A DNA stretch of 64,000 nucleotides. It comes from Burkholderia ubonensis (GTDB lineage: Bacteria; Pseudomonadota; Gammaproteobacteria; Burkholderiales; Burkholderiaceae). This document shows positions 1 to 7,801 of this stretch, piece after piece. Position numbers and translations under genes: made by a program. The notes under the pieces are model-generated. The model did no database searches. It worked only from the letters and a program-made list of their open reading frames with translations, and had not been told where the DNA came from. Within the stretch, counting starts at the first letter, position 1. Every line of letters starts with the position of its first letter. The DNA lies in the NCBI RefSeq assembly GCF_902833085.1, contig NZ_CADFEB010000004.1, positions 124,001-188,000 of the forward strand. Direction: 5' to 3'.

Positions 1-553
1 GAACGGGATGCTGCAGCTGCAGCTCAACGACATGGATTACGGCACCGCGCAGCGCATCGTGTCGGCGATCAACGGCAGCTTCGGGCCGAACACCGCGACC
101 GCGCTCGACGGCCGCACGATCCAGCTCGCGGCGCCGGCCGATTCGGCGCAGCAGGTCGCGTTCATGGCGCGCCTGCAGAACCTCGACGTGAGCCCGGACA
201 AGGCCGCCGCGAAGGTGATCCTCAACGCGCGCACGGGCTCGATCGTGATGAACCAGATGGTCACGCTGCAAAGCTGCGCGGTCGCGCACGGCAACCTGTC
301 GGTGGTCGTCAACACGCAGCCGGTCGTGTCGCAGCCGGGGCCGTTCTCGAACGGGCAGACGGTCGCCGCGCAGCAGTCGCAGATCCAGCTGAAGCAGGAC
401 AACGGCTCGCTGAAGATGGTGACGGCGGGCGCGAACCTCGCCGACGTCGTGAAGGCGCTCAACTCGCTGGGCGCCACGCCCGCGGACCTGATGTCGATCC
501 TGCAGGCGATGAAGGCGGCCGGCTCGCTGCGCGCAGACCTGGAGATCATCTAA
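1..553 (+). CDS. flgI: Flagellar P-ring protein FlgI, C-terminal part (partial)
   Basis: The C-terminal half of FlgI, the periplasmic protein that assembles with its chaperone FlgA into the P ring around the flagellar rod in the peptidoglycan layer. The gene enters from the left edge, so its start is outside the window. The visible part has family hallmarks: a conserved MDYGTAQRIVSAIN segment, the VILNARTGSIVMNQ strand, and the closing LMSILQAMKAAGSLRADLEII. The stop codon TAA directly abuts the flgJ start (spacing zero), so the two are co-transcribed and probably translationally coupled at the end of a flgB-to-flgJ type operon. Confidence 0.95.
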   Translation, partial: NGMLQLQLNDMDYGTAQRIVSAINGSFGPNTATALDGRTIQLAAPADSAQQVAFMARLQNLDVSPDKAAAKVILNARTGSIVMNQMVTLQSCAVAHGNLSVVVNTQPVVSQPGPFSNGQTVAAQQSQIQLKQDNGSLKMVTAGANLADVVKALNSLGATPADLMSILQAMKAAGSLRADLEII

Positions 554-1546
554 ATGGCGAATTCCGCGAACTTCTCCAACGCGAACGAACTGTCGCAGCG
601 CTTCGCGCTCGACGTGCAGGGCTTCGACGCGCTGCGCGCGCAGGTCAAGCAGTCGCCGCAGGCCGGCGCGAAGCTCGTCGCGGGCCAGTTCGACGCGATG
701 TTCACGCAGATGATGCTGAAGAGCATGCGCGACGCGACGCCCGACGGCGGGCTGTTCGACTCGAGCACGTCGAAGATGTACACGTCGATGCTCGACCAGC
801 AGCTCGCGCAGCACATGTCGTCGCGCGGGATCGGCGTGGCCGACGCGCTGATGAAGCAGCTGATGCGCAACGCGAACCTCGGCGCGGGCGCGGCCGGCTC
901 GACCGACGCCGGCGCGGCCGGGCTCGGGATGGCCGGCGCGGGCATCTCCGGCAACGAAGGCGGCATGGCCGCGATGAACGCGATGGCGCGCGCCTACGCG
1001 AGCACGGCCGGCAGCAACGGCACGCTGGCGAGCGGGCGCGGCTATTCCGCGGGCAGCGCGCTGACGCCGCCGGTGAAGGGCGCGGGCGGCTCGCCCGACG
1101 CCGACGCATTCGTCGACCGGCTCGCCGGCCCGGCGCAGGCGGCGAGCGCGACGACCGGCGTGCCGGCGCGCTTCATCGTCGGCCAGGCCGCGCTCGAATC
1201 GGGCTGGGGCAAGCGCGAGATCCGCGCGGCCGACGGCTCGACGAGCTACAACGTGTTCGGCATCAAGGCGACCAAGGGCTGGACCGGCCGCACGGTGTCG
1301 GCGCTGACGACCGAATACGTGAACGGCGAGCCGCGCCGCGTCGTCGCGAAGTTCCGCGCGTACGACTCCTACGAGCACGCGATGACCGACTACGCGAACC
1401 TGCTGAAGAACAATCCGCGCTACGCGGGCGTGCTGAGCGCGAGCCGCAGCGTCGAGGGCTTCGCGCACGGGATGCAGAAGGCCGGCTACGCGACCGACCC
1501 GAACTACGCGAAGAAGCTCATCTCGATCATGCAGCAGATCGGCTGA
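554..1546 (+). CDS. flgJ: Flagellar rod-capping protein and peptidoglycan hydrolase FlgJ
   Basis: 330 aa, the usual length for a dual-domain FlgJ. Residues about 10-110 are the rod-scaffold domain, with the QFDAMFTQMMLKSMRDATP signature. A low-complexity Ala/Gly linker follows (about 111-180). Residues about 180-330 form a beta-N-acetylglucosaminidase (glycoside hydrolase 73) domain with QAALESGWGKREIR, whose Glu is the expected catalytic acid, and the NVFGIKATKGW motif. It acts in the periplasm, capping the growing rod and opening the cell wall for it. It starts immediately after the flgI stop and is the last gene of that operon. Confidence 0.96.
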   Translation: MANSANFSNANELSQRFALDVQGFDALRAQVKQSPQAGAKLVAGQFDAMFTQMMLKSMRDATPDGGLFDSSTSKMYTSMLDQQLAQHMSSRGIGVADALMKQLMRNANLGAGAAGSTDAGAAGLGMAGAGISGNEGGMAAMNAMARAYASTAGSNGTLASGRGYSAGSALTPPVKGAGGSPDADAFVDRLAGPAQAASATTGVPARFIVGQAALESGWGKREIRAADGSTSYNVFGIKATKGWTGRTVSALTTEYVNGEPRRVVAKFRAYDSYEHAMTDYANLLKNNPRYAGVLSASRSVEGFAHGMQKAGYATDPNYAKKLISIMQQIG

Positions 1547-1661
1547 CCGGGCCGCCGGCGCCGCCGTCGTCCCCCCCTTGTCGCCCGCTCCTTTCGGACC
1601 GCGCCCGGCCCCGCCGCGCGCGGTTTTGAACGTTTGCGCGAAAAAAATCGGAAAATCGATC

Positions 1662-1688
1662 TAAACTTTCGGGCAGCACTGCCGCTAA
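1662..1688 (+). promoter_or_regulatory. Sigma-28 (FliA) promoter
   Basis: TAAACTTT (1662-1669), an 11-base spacer, then GCCGCTAA (1681-1688). This is one mismatch per half from the enteric FliA consensus TAAAGTTT-N11-GCCGATAA. It would drive the PilZ-domain gene at 1779. A terminator-like hairpin begins only about 10 bases after the expected start site. Confidence 0.75.
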
Positions 1689-1704
1689 GTGTGAGAGACC
1701 TGCG

Positions 1705-1733
1705 ACCGGGCCAACGATCTGGCCCGGTTTTTT
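1705..1733 (+). terminator. Rho-independent terminator or attenuator hairpin
   Basis: An 8-bp perfect stem (ACCGGGCC / GGCCCGGT) with an 8-base loop, followed by a T run. It could end the flgI-flgJ transcript. Because it lies downstream of the FliA promoter it would also act on RNA starting there. Confidence 0.75.
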
Positions 1734-1778
1734 GCGCACCGGTTCCCGGGCGCTCATGACAAGAAAGACCGGCAAGCC

Positions 1779-2534
1779 ATGAATATCGAACTGTCGATGG
1801 ACCCGAGCCAGGACGCGGGGCACTCCGGGCCCGACTACGCCCGCCGCAATCCGCTGGAAATCGGCGTGCAGCTGCGCAACCTCGTGAACCGCGGCGATTT
1901 CCTGACCGTCGAGTACCCGGGCGGCCAGCTCGTCACCCGGCTGCTCGAGGTCGACGTCGGTGCGCGCACCTTCACGTTCGACTGGGGCGCGCTCGCCGAG
2001 CAGAACAGCGGCATCCTCGCCGCGGCGCACTGCAAGTTCTCGGCCTCGCCGGAAGGCGTGCGCGTCGAGTTCGGCACCGGCGCGCCGCGCGAGACCCGCT
2101 ACGAGGGGCTGCCCGCGTTCGAGGCCGACTTTCCGGACGTGCTGTACTGCATCCAGCGGCGCGAGTATTTCCGGGTCGACGCGCCGATCATCGATCCGTA
2201 CGTGTGCCGCGGCAAGCTGCCGGACGGCGAGAGCTTCCTGTTCGAGGTGCACAACCTGTCGCTCGGCGGGGTCGGGCTGCGCACGGCCGACGAGCGCGTC
2301 GCGGCGCTCGAGCTCGGCACGGTGCTGCCCGACGTCGAGCTCGAGCTGAACGGGCACGGCAAGCTGTCGCTCGACCTGCAGCTCGTGTCGCAGCGCTCGA
2401 CCGAGGTGCCGAACGGCACGCGGCGCTACCAGCTCGGCTTTCGCTTCATGTCGCTGCCGGGCAGCGCCGAGAACACGCTGCAGCGCCTGATCACCCAGCT
2501 CGAGATGAAGCGCCGCCAGCTCGCGCGCGCCTGA
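1779..2534 (+). CDS. ycgR: YcgR-type flagellar brake protein (PilZ domain)
   Basis: 251 aa. Two domains are visible: an N-terminal YcgR domain (about 25-125) and a C-terminal PilZ domain (about 127-240). The c-di-GMP binding motif RxxxR is present as QRREYFRVDAP, and the second motif (N/D)xSxxG as HNLSLGGVGL, so c-di-GMP binding should be intact. Proteins of this family bind c-di-GMP and slow the flagellar motor by acting on the stator or switch complex. Its position between flgJ and flgK and its own sigma-28 promoter put it in the late flagellar class. The ribosome-binding site before the ATG is weak. Confidence 0.9.
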   Translation: MNIELSMDPSQDAGHSGPDYARRNPLEIGVQLRNLVNRGDFLTVEYPGGQLVTRLLEVDVGARTFTFDWGALAEQNSGILAAAHCKFSASPEGVRVEFGTGAPRETRYEGLPAFEADFPDVLYCIQRREYFRVDAPIIDPYVCRGKLPDGESFLFEVHNLSLGGVGLRTADERVAALELGTVLPDVELELNGHGKLSLDLQLVSQRSTEVPNGTRRYQLGFRFMSLPGSAENTLQRLITQLEMKRRQLARA

Positions 2535-2573
2535 CGTCGTTCGTCGCGCCCGCCGGTCGGCGGGGCGCACCCC

Positions 2574-2610
2574 GGCCGCCGCTGCGATTGCGCACGGCGG
2601 CCCGCATTTT
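2574..2610 (+). terminator. Possible terminator after the PilZ gene
   Basis: GGCCGCCG (2574-2581) pairs with CGGCGGCC (2595-2602), then CGCATTTT. A strong stem but a short T tract. It lies just upstream of the flgK promoter. Confidence 0.4.
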
Positions 2611-2614
2611 CCCC

Positions 2615-2641
2615 TCAATTTTTTCGATCCGCGGCCGTTAT
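2615..2641 (+). promoter_or_regulatory. Sigma-28 (FliA) promoter for flgKL
   Basis: TCAATTTT (2615-2622), an 11-base spacer, then GCCGTTAT (2634-2641). A close match to TAAAGTTT-N11-GCCGATAA, placed 55 bases before flgK, as expected for late flagellar genes encoding hook-associated proteins. Confidence 0.75.
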
Positions 2642-2696
2642 ACCGGGAGTCACGCAACCCGGCGGCCGCAGCGCGGCCGACCCTTCAGGATCGCGC

Positions 2697-4682
2697 ATGT
2701 CCAACACACTGATGAACCTCGGTATCAGCGGCCTCAACTCCGCCATCTGGGGCCTGACGACGACCAGCAACAACCTCGCCAACGCGGCGACGCCCGGCTA
2801 CACGATCGAGCGTCCGGTCTACGCGGAGGCGAGCGGCCAGTACACCGGCAGCGGCTACCTGCCGCAGGGCGTGAACACCGTCACCGTCCAGCGCCAGTAC
2901 AGCCAGTACCTGAGCGACCAGCTGAACAATGCGCAGACCCAGGGCGGCGCGCTGTCGACCTGGAATACGCTCGTCGCGCAGCTGAACAACTACGTCGGCA
3001 GCCCGACGGCCGGGATCTCGACCGCGATCACCAACTACTTCACCGGGCTGCAGAACGTCGCGAACAAGGCGGCCGACACGTCGGTGCGGCAGACCGCGAT
3101 GAGCAACGCGCAGGTGCTGGCCGACCAGCTGAAGGCGGCCGGCGCGCAATACGACGCGCTGCGCCAGAGCGTGAACACGCAGCTGTCCGCCACCGTCGCG
3201 CAGATCAATACGTATACGACGCAGATCGCGCAGCTTAACCAGCAGATCGCGACGGCGGGCAGCCAGGGGCAGCCGCCGAACCAGCTGCTGGACCAGCGCG
3301 ACCAGGCGGTGTCGAACCTGTCGAGCCTCGCGGGCATCCAGGTCGTGCGCAACGACCAGGGCTACAGCGTGTTCATGGCCGGCGGCCAGCCGCTCGTCGT
3401 CGCCGACAAGAGCTATACGCTCGCGGCCGTCACGTCGTCGTCGGACCCGAGCGAGCTGTCCGTCGTGTCGCAGGGCCTCGCCGGCGCGAACCCGCCGGGA
3501 CCGAACCAGGCGCTGCCGGATTCGTCGCTGTCGGGCGGCACGCTCGGCGGCCTGCTCGCGTTCCGCCGCCAGACGCTCGACCCCGCGCAGGCGCAGCTCG
3601 GCGCGGTCGCGACCAGCTTCGCCGCGCAGGTCAATGCGCAGAACGCGCTCGGCGTCGACCTGTCGGGCAATCCCGGCGGCAACCTGTTCTCGACCGGCAG
3701 CCCGACCGTGTTCGCGGACCAGGCGAACACGGGCAACGCGACGCTCAACGTGTCGTTCGCGAACCCCTCGCAGCCGACGACGAGCGACTACTCGCTGTCG
3801 TACGACGGTGCCAAGTACACGCTGACGGACCGCGCGAACGGCTCGGTGGTCGGCACGTCGACGTCGATGCCGGGCTCGATCGGCGGGCTGAACTTCTCGT
3901 TCTCGTCCGGCACGATGAACGCCGGCGATTCGTTCACGGTGCTGCCGACGCGCGGCGCGCTCGGCGGGTTCTCGCTCGCGACCTCGAACGGCTCGGCGAT
4001 CGCGGCGTCGTCGCCGGTCGCCGTGTCGGCGACGGGGACCAACACGGGCACCGGCAAGATCACGCAAGGCCCGGTGACCGCCGGCTATCAGATTCCGGCC
4101 GGCGGCACGACGCTGACTTACGACGCGACGACCAACACGCTGTCCGGCTTCCCTGCCGGCACGACGGTGACGATCGCGGGCACGCCGCCGACCACGGTGC
4201 CGATCGCCGGCCCGACGACGACGGTGCCGTACAACCCGGCGACGGGCGCGACGATGACGATGTCGGGCGCCGCGCCTGGCGCGATCAACGGCGTGACGAT
4301 TACGCTGTCGGGCACGCCGAGCACCGGCGACACCTTCAAGATCGGTCCGTACTCGGGCGGCACCAGCGACGGCAGCAACGCGCTCGCGCTCGCGCAGCTC
4401 GTGACCGCGAAGACGCTCGGCGGCGGCACGACGACGCTGACCGGCGCGTATGCGAACTACGTGAACGGGATCGGCAACACCGCGAGCCAGCTGAAGTCGT
4501 CGAGCGCCGCGCAGACCGCGCTCGTCGGCCAGATCACGAAGGCGCAGCAGGAGGTGTCGGGCGTGAACCAGAACGAGGAAGCGGCCAACCTGATGCAGTA
4601 CCAGCAGCTCTACCAGGCGAACGCGAAGGTGATCCAGACGGCGTCGACGCTGTTCCAGACCGTGCTTGGCCTGTTCAACTGA
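2697..4682 (+). CDS. flgK: Flagellar hook-associated protein 1 (FlgK)
   Basis: 661 aa, within the range for beta-proteobacterial FlgK, which has a longer variable middle domain than the enteric protein. The N-terminus has the rod/hook-protein helix ISGLNSAIWGLTTTSNNLAN followed by the conserved TPGYT turn. The C-terminus closes with the matching helix EEAANLMQYQQLYQANAKVI. The middle is Ser/Thr/Gly-rich. FlgK is exported by the flagellar type III apparatus and forms the first junction zone between hook and filament. It is followed 22 bases later by flgL in the same transcript. Confidence 0.96.
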   Translation: MSNTLMNLGISGLNSAIWGLTTTSNNLANAATPGYTIERPVYAEASGQYTGSGYLPQGVNTVTVQRQYSQYLSDQLNNAQTQGGALSTWNTLVAQLNNYVGSPTAGISTAITNYFTGLQNVANKAADTSVRQTAMSNAQVLADQLKAAGAQYDALRQSVNTQLSATVAQINTYTTQIAQLNQQIATAGSQGQPPNQLLDQRDQAVSNLSSLAGIQVVRNDQGYSVFMAGGQPLVVADKSYTLAAVTSSSDPSELSVVSQGLAGANPPGPNQALPDSSLSGGTLGGLLAFRRQTLDPAQAQLGAVATSFAAQVNAQNALGVDLSGNPGGNLFSTGSPTVFADQANTGNATLNVSFANPSQPTTSDYSLSYDGAKYTLTDRANGSVVGTSTSMPGSIGGLNFSFSSGTMNAGDSFTVLPTRGALGGFSLATSNGSAIAASSPVAVSATGTNTGTGKITQGPVTAGYQIPAGGTTLTYDATTNTLSGFPAGTTVTIAGTPPTTVPIAGPTTTVPYNPATGATMTMSGAAPGAINGVTITLSGTPSTGDTFKIGPYSGGTSDGSNALALAQLVTAKTLGGGTTTLTGAYANYVNGIGNTASQLKSSSAAQTALVGQITKAQQEVSGVNQNEEAANLMQYQQLYQANAKVIQTASTLFQTVLGLFN

Positions 4683-4704
4683 CCGGATTTCGAGGATTGA
4701 AGCG

Positions 4705-5946
4705 ATGCGAATTTCCAGCGCCCAGTTTTTCCAGCTGAACGTCGCCACGATGAACGACCAGCAGGCGCAGCTCGCGCAGCTGTACCAGCAGCTGTCGAGC
4801 GGCGTGAGCCTCACGACGCCCGCGGACAACCCGGTCGGCGCCGCGCAGGCGGTGCAGCTGTCGATGACGTCGGCAACGCTGTCGCAGTACACGAGCAACC
4901 AGAACGCGGCACTGGCGTCGCTGCAGGCCGAGGACCACGCGCTGGGGAGCGTCAACGATGTGTTGACCAACATCCAGACGACGCTGGTGCGCGCGGGCGA
5001 CGGCTCGCTGTCCGACAGCGACCGCTCGGCGCTCGCGACGCAGATCCAGAGCGCGCGCGATCAGCTGATGACGATCGCGAACTCGGACGACGGCGCGGGC
5101 AACTACCTGTTCGCCGGGTTCAAGAACGGCAGCCAGCCGTTCACGAACAAGGCGGGCGGCGGCGTGAATTACGTCGGGGACATGGGCACGCGCAACGTGC
5201 AGATCGCCGATTCCCGCAGCCTGTCGCAGGGCGACAACGGCGCGTCCGTGTTCATGTCGGTGCCGACGTTCGGCAGCCAGCCGGTGCCGGCCGGGAGCGC
5301 GTCGAACACCGGCACGGGCACGATCAGCCCCGTCACCGTGACGAGCCCGTCGGCCGCCACCAACAACCACCAGTTCGCGATCGCGTTCAGCGGCCCCGCC
5401 GGCGCGCTGACCTACACCGTGACCGACAACACGGTTGTGCCGCCGACGACGACGGCCGCGCAGCCTTATACGGCCGGCGCGGCGATCTCGCTCGGCGGCG
5501 GCATGACGGTCGCGGTGTCCGGCACGCCCGCGAACAACGATTCATTCACGGTATCGCCCGCGCCGCAGGCCCCCGGCGGCGCCGACGTGTTCTCGACGCT
5601 CGATTCGATAGTCGCCGCGCTGAAGACGCCATCCGTCAACAACCCGGTCGCCATGGCGACGCTCAAGAACGCGATGACGGCCGGCGCGACGAAGCTCAGC
5701 AACACGATGCGCAACGTCACGACGATCCAGGCGGACGTCGGCGGCCGCGAGCAGGAAATCAAGGCGATGCAGGCGGTCACGCAGACCAACTCGCTGCAGG
5801 TTTCCAGCAATCTCGCGGACCTGACGAGCACCAACATCGTGTCGACGATCAGCCAGTTCACGCAGCTGCAGAACGCGCTGACCGGCGCGCAGAAGGCTTT
5901 CGTGCAAATGCAGAACCTGTCGCTGTTCCAGTACATCAATCCGTAA
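4705..5946 (+). CDS. flgL: Flagellar hook-associated protein 3 (FlgL)
   Basis: 413 aa. The start at the ATG giving MRISSAQFFQLNVATMNDQQ is chosen because FlgL proteins begin MRIS(T)xQ; the open frame extends 13 codons further upstream into flgK without family similarity. Flagellin-like N- and C-terminal helical regions (about 1-140 and 330-413) flank a variable Gly/Thr-rich domain. FlgL forms the second hook-filament junction ring on which flagellin polymerises. It follows flgK under the sigma-28 promoter at 2615. Confidence 0.95.
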   Translation: MRISSAQFFQLNVATMNDQQAQLAQLYQQLSSGVSLTTPADNPVGAAQAVQLSMTSATLSQYTSNQNAALASLQAEDHALGSVNDVLTNIQTTLVRAGDGSLSDSDRSALATQIQSARDQLMTIANSDDGAGNYLFAGFKNGSQPFTNKAGGGVNYVGDMGTRNVQIADSRSLSQGDNGASVFMSVPTFGSQPVPAGSASNTGTGTISPVTVTSPSAATNNHQFAIAFSGPAGALTYTVTDNTVVPPTTTAAQPYTAGAAISLGGGMTVAVSGTPANNDSFTVSPAPQAPGGADVFSTLDSIVAALKTPSVNNPVAMATLKNAMTAGATKLSNTMRNVTTIQADVGGREQEIKAMQAVTQTNSLQVSSNLADLTSTNIVSTISQFTQLQNALTGAQKAFVQMQNLSLFQYINP

Positions 5947-5961
5947 TGCACCCGCGCCGGA

Positions 5962-5989
5962 CGCGATGCGAGCGCACGCTCGCGTCGCG
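5962..5989 (+). other. Strong inverted repeat after flgL
   Basis: A near-perfect GC-rich inverted repeat of about 12 bp arms with a tiny loop begins 16 bases after the flgL stop. No T run follows, so it is not a standard intrinsic terminator. It could stabilise the flgKL mRNA 3' end or form the first stem of the structured element that follows. Confidence 0.45.
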
Positions 5990-6053
5990 CGGCGCGGCGT
6001 CCCGCGTCAGCTGGACAGGAAAGGGCGTGCCTGCGTGAGTTCGGTAACGCCAA

Positions 6054-6168
6054 AACCGTTCCTGGAACGGGAGGCCGGGTTCATTCGGCCATGAAAGCGG
6101 TGGTCGTTGGAATCGTCTGGTTGGTCGCACCACCAGTCCATTCCTTCGGGCACCGCTTTTCTTTTGGG
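6054..6168 (+). ncRNA. Candidate structured RNA / flgL 3'-UTR element
   Basis: Three successive hairpins are visible on the plus strand. First is CCGTTC-ctg-GAACGG (6056-6070). Second is GGCCG (6073-6077) with CGGCC (6086-6090). Third is a long compound hairpin: AAAGCGGTG (6094-6102) with CACCGCTTT (6151-6159), then GGAAT with ATTCC (6109-6113 / 6140-6144), then CTGGT(T)GGT with ACCACCAG (6117-6125 / 6129-6136). The compound hairpin is followed by a T-rich tail (TCTTTT), which fixes the strand and suggests a terminator. No open frame with coding character overlaps it. E. coli makes a small RNA (FlgO) from the flgL 3' UTR, so position suggests a similar 3'-UTR RNA; no sequence homology is claimed. 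Confidence 0.5.
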
Positions 6169-6198
6169 CGCCGCCTTCACGCTCATCTGTAAAGACCC

Positions 6199-6282
6199 AA
6201 AAAAAGGCCGTTCGGGCGGGGAGCGCGAACGGCCAACGGAGAAGTGCAGGACACTGCCGCGCCTGGTGCACGGCAGTGCTGC
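6199..6282 (-). ncRNA. Candidate small RNA, about 80 nt
   Basis: Read on the minus strand this stretch has a perfect 8-bp hairpin (CACTGCCG / CGGCAGTG, 6252-6278), a single-stranded linker containing CTTCTCC, and then a perfect 9-bp terminator stem (6206-6234) followed by seven Ts (6199-6205). A weak promoter may sit just upstream: TTCACG, 17 bases, TAAAGT. The terminator points away from any minus-strand protein gene, so a non-coding transcript is the simplest explanation. The CUUCUCC linker could pair with Shine-Dalgarno sequences, an inference. Confidence 0.5.
6206..6234 (-). terminator. Rho-independent terminator (minus strand)
   Basis: GGCCGTTCG (6206-6214) pairs perfectly with CGAACGGCC (6226-6234). 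A run of seven As at 6199-6205 gives the U tract for a minus-strand transcript. Confidence 0.8.
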
Positions 6283-6466
6283 TACTTTAGGGAACCTGGC
6301 CGCCGCCGTGAATGGGACGAGTCAGATTCTGCAGTGGCGAATGGGGGGGGCGAGCCCTGTCGTCCGGCCGCTTGCCAGCACCACCCCCGCTCCGTACACT
6401 TCGCGCCAGATTCCAGACCGGCGCATCCCCCGCAGCCGGCGACCGACAAGACAGGAGCGTGTCCCG

Positions 6467-7774
6467 ATGTCCGATTCCTATTTCCCGCGCTGGCGGGTGC
6501 AACCGCCCGGCGCGGCCGCGCGCGTCGTCGGCCTCGACGAACGCCTGTCGTGGCCGCAGATGATCGCGATGGGCGTGCAGCACGTCGTCGCGATGTTCGG
6601 CTCGACCGTGCTCGCGCCGCTCCTGATGGGCTTCGACCCTAACCTGTGCATCTTCATGTCCGGCGTCGGCACGCTGCTGTTCTTCGCGCTGGTCGGCGGC
6701 CGGGTGCCGAGCTACCTCGGCTCGAGCTTCGCGTTCATCGGCCTCGTGATCGCGGTGACGGGCTACGGCGGCAGCGGCCCGAACCCGAACATCCCGGTCG
6801 CGCTCGGCGGCATCATCGCGTGCGGCGTCGTGTACGTCGCGCTCGGCGCGATCGTGTCCGCGGTCGGCACGCGCTGGATCGAGGCGCTGATGCCGCCCGT
6901 CGTCACGGGCGCGATCGTCGCGGTGATCGGCCTGAATCTCGCGCCGATCGCGGTGAAGGGCGTGTCAGCGTCGACCTTCGATTCGGCGATGGCGCTCGTC
7001 ACCGTGCTGTCGGTCGGCGGCGTCGCGGTGTTCGCGCGCGGGATGCTGCAGCGCCTCTTGATCCTCGTCGGGCTCGTGATCGCCTATGCGATCTACGCGG
7101 TCGCGACCAACGGGATGGGCCTCGGCAAGCCGATCGACTTCTCGATCGTCGCGCATGCCGCGTGGTTCGGCATCCCGACCTTCCATGCACCGGTGTTCGA
7201 TCCGCACGCGATGCTGATGCTCGCGCCGATCGCGGTGATCCTCGTCGCGGAGAACCTCGGCCACATCAAGGCCGTGAGCGCGATGACGGGCCAGAACCTC
7301 GACCGCTACGTCGGCCGCGCGTTCATCGGCGACGGGCTCGCGACGATCGTGTCGGGCAGCGTCGGCGGCACGGGCGTGACCACCTACGCGGAGAACATCG
7401 GCGTGATGGCCGTCACGCGCATCTACTCGACGCTCGTGTTCGTCGTGGCCGCGCTGATCGCGATCGGGCTCGGCTTCTCGCCGAAGTTCGGCGCGGTGAT
7501 CCAGACGATTCCGGGCCCGGTGCTCGGCGGCGTGTCGATCGTCGTGTTCGGGCTGATCGCGGTGACGGGCGCGCGCATCTGGGTCGTCAACAAGGTCGAT
7601 TTCTCCGACAACCGCAACCTGATCGTCGCGGCCGTCACGCTGGTGCTCGGCGCGGGCGACTTCTCGCTGAAGTTCGGCGGCTTCGCGCTCGGCGGGATCG
7701 GCACCGCGACGTTCGGCGCGATCCTCCTCTACGCGATCCTGCGCAAGGAAAAGGAGCCGGGGCCGGTGCTGTGA
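6467..7774 (+). CDS. NCS2-family nucleobase (uracil/xanthine) permease
   Basis: 435 aa. The start ATG at 6467 (MSDSYFPRW) has a GGAG ribosome-binding site upstream; the frame stays open far upstream, but that part has no family similarity. It is an inner-membrane nucleobase:cation symporter with about 14 hydrophobic segments. Family signatures are WPQMIAMGVQHVVAMFGSTV near the N-terminus, the substrate-site Glu motif VAENLGHIKAVS, and the second motif TTYAENIGVMAVTRIYS. The nearest described members are UraA and RutG, so uracil or another pyrimidine is the most likely substrate. It faces the fimbrial operon convergently, with only 27 bases between. Confidence 0.88.
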   Translation: MSDSYFPRWRVQPPGAAARVVGLDERLSWPQMIAMGVQHVVAMFGSTVLAPLLMGFDPNLCIFMSGVGTLLFFALVGGRVPSYLGSSFAFIGLVIAVTGYGGSGPNPNIPVALGGIIACGVVYVALGAIVSAVGTRWIEALMPPVVTGAIVAVIGLNLAPIAVKGVSASTFDSAMALVTVLSVGGVAVFARGMLQRLLILVGLVIAYAIYAVATNGMGLGKPIDFSIVAHAAWFGIPTFHAPVFDPHAMLMLAPIAVILVAENLGHIKAVSAMTGQNLDRYVGRAFIGDGLATIVSGSVGGTGVTTYAENIGVMAVTRIYSTLVFVVAALIAIGLGFSPKFGAVIQTIPGPVLGGVSIVVFGLIAVTGARIWVVNKVDFSDNRNLIVAAVTLVLGAGDFSLKFGGFALGGIGTATFGAILLYAILRKEKEPGPVL

Positions 7775-7801
7775 GCCGCCGGCCCCGGCGATCGCCGGAC
7801 G

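Noticed and set aside
2685..4973. Very long minus-strand open frame opposite flgK
   Set aside because: Arg/Ala/Val-rich composition typical of the antisense frame of a GC-rich gene; flgK on the plus strand explains the sequence fully.
6073..6090. GGGTTCATTC resembling a tRNA T-loop
   Set aside because: No acceptor stem, D arm or anticodon arm can be built around it, and the loop lacks GTTCGA.
6287..6583. Minus-strand open frame spanning the permease start
   Set aside because: It overlaps the permease coding region, has shadow-like composition, and its start lies inside the permease gene.
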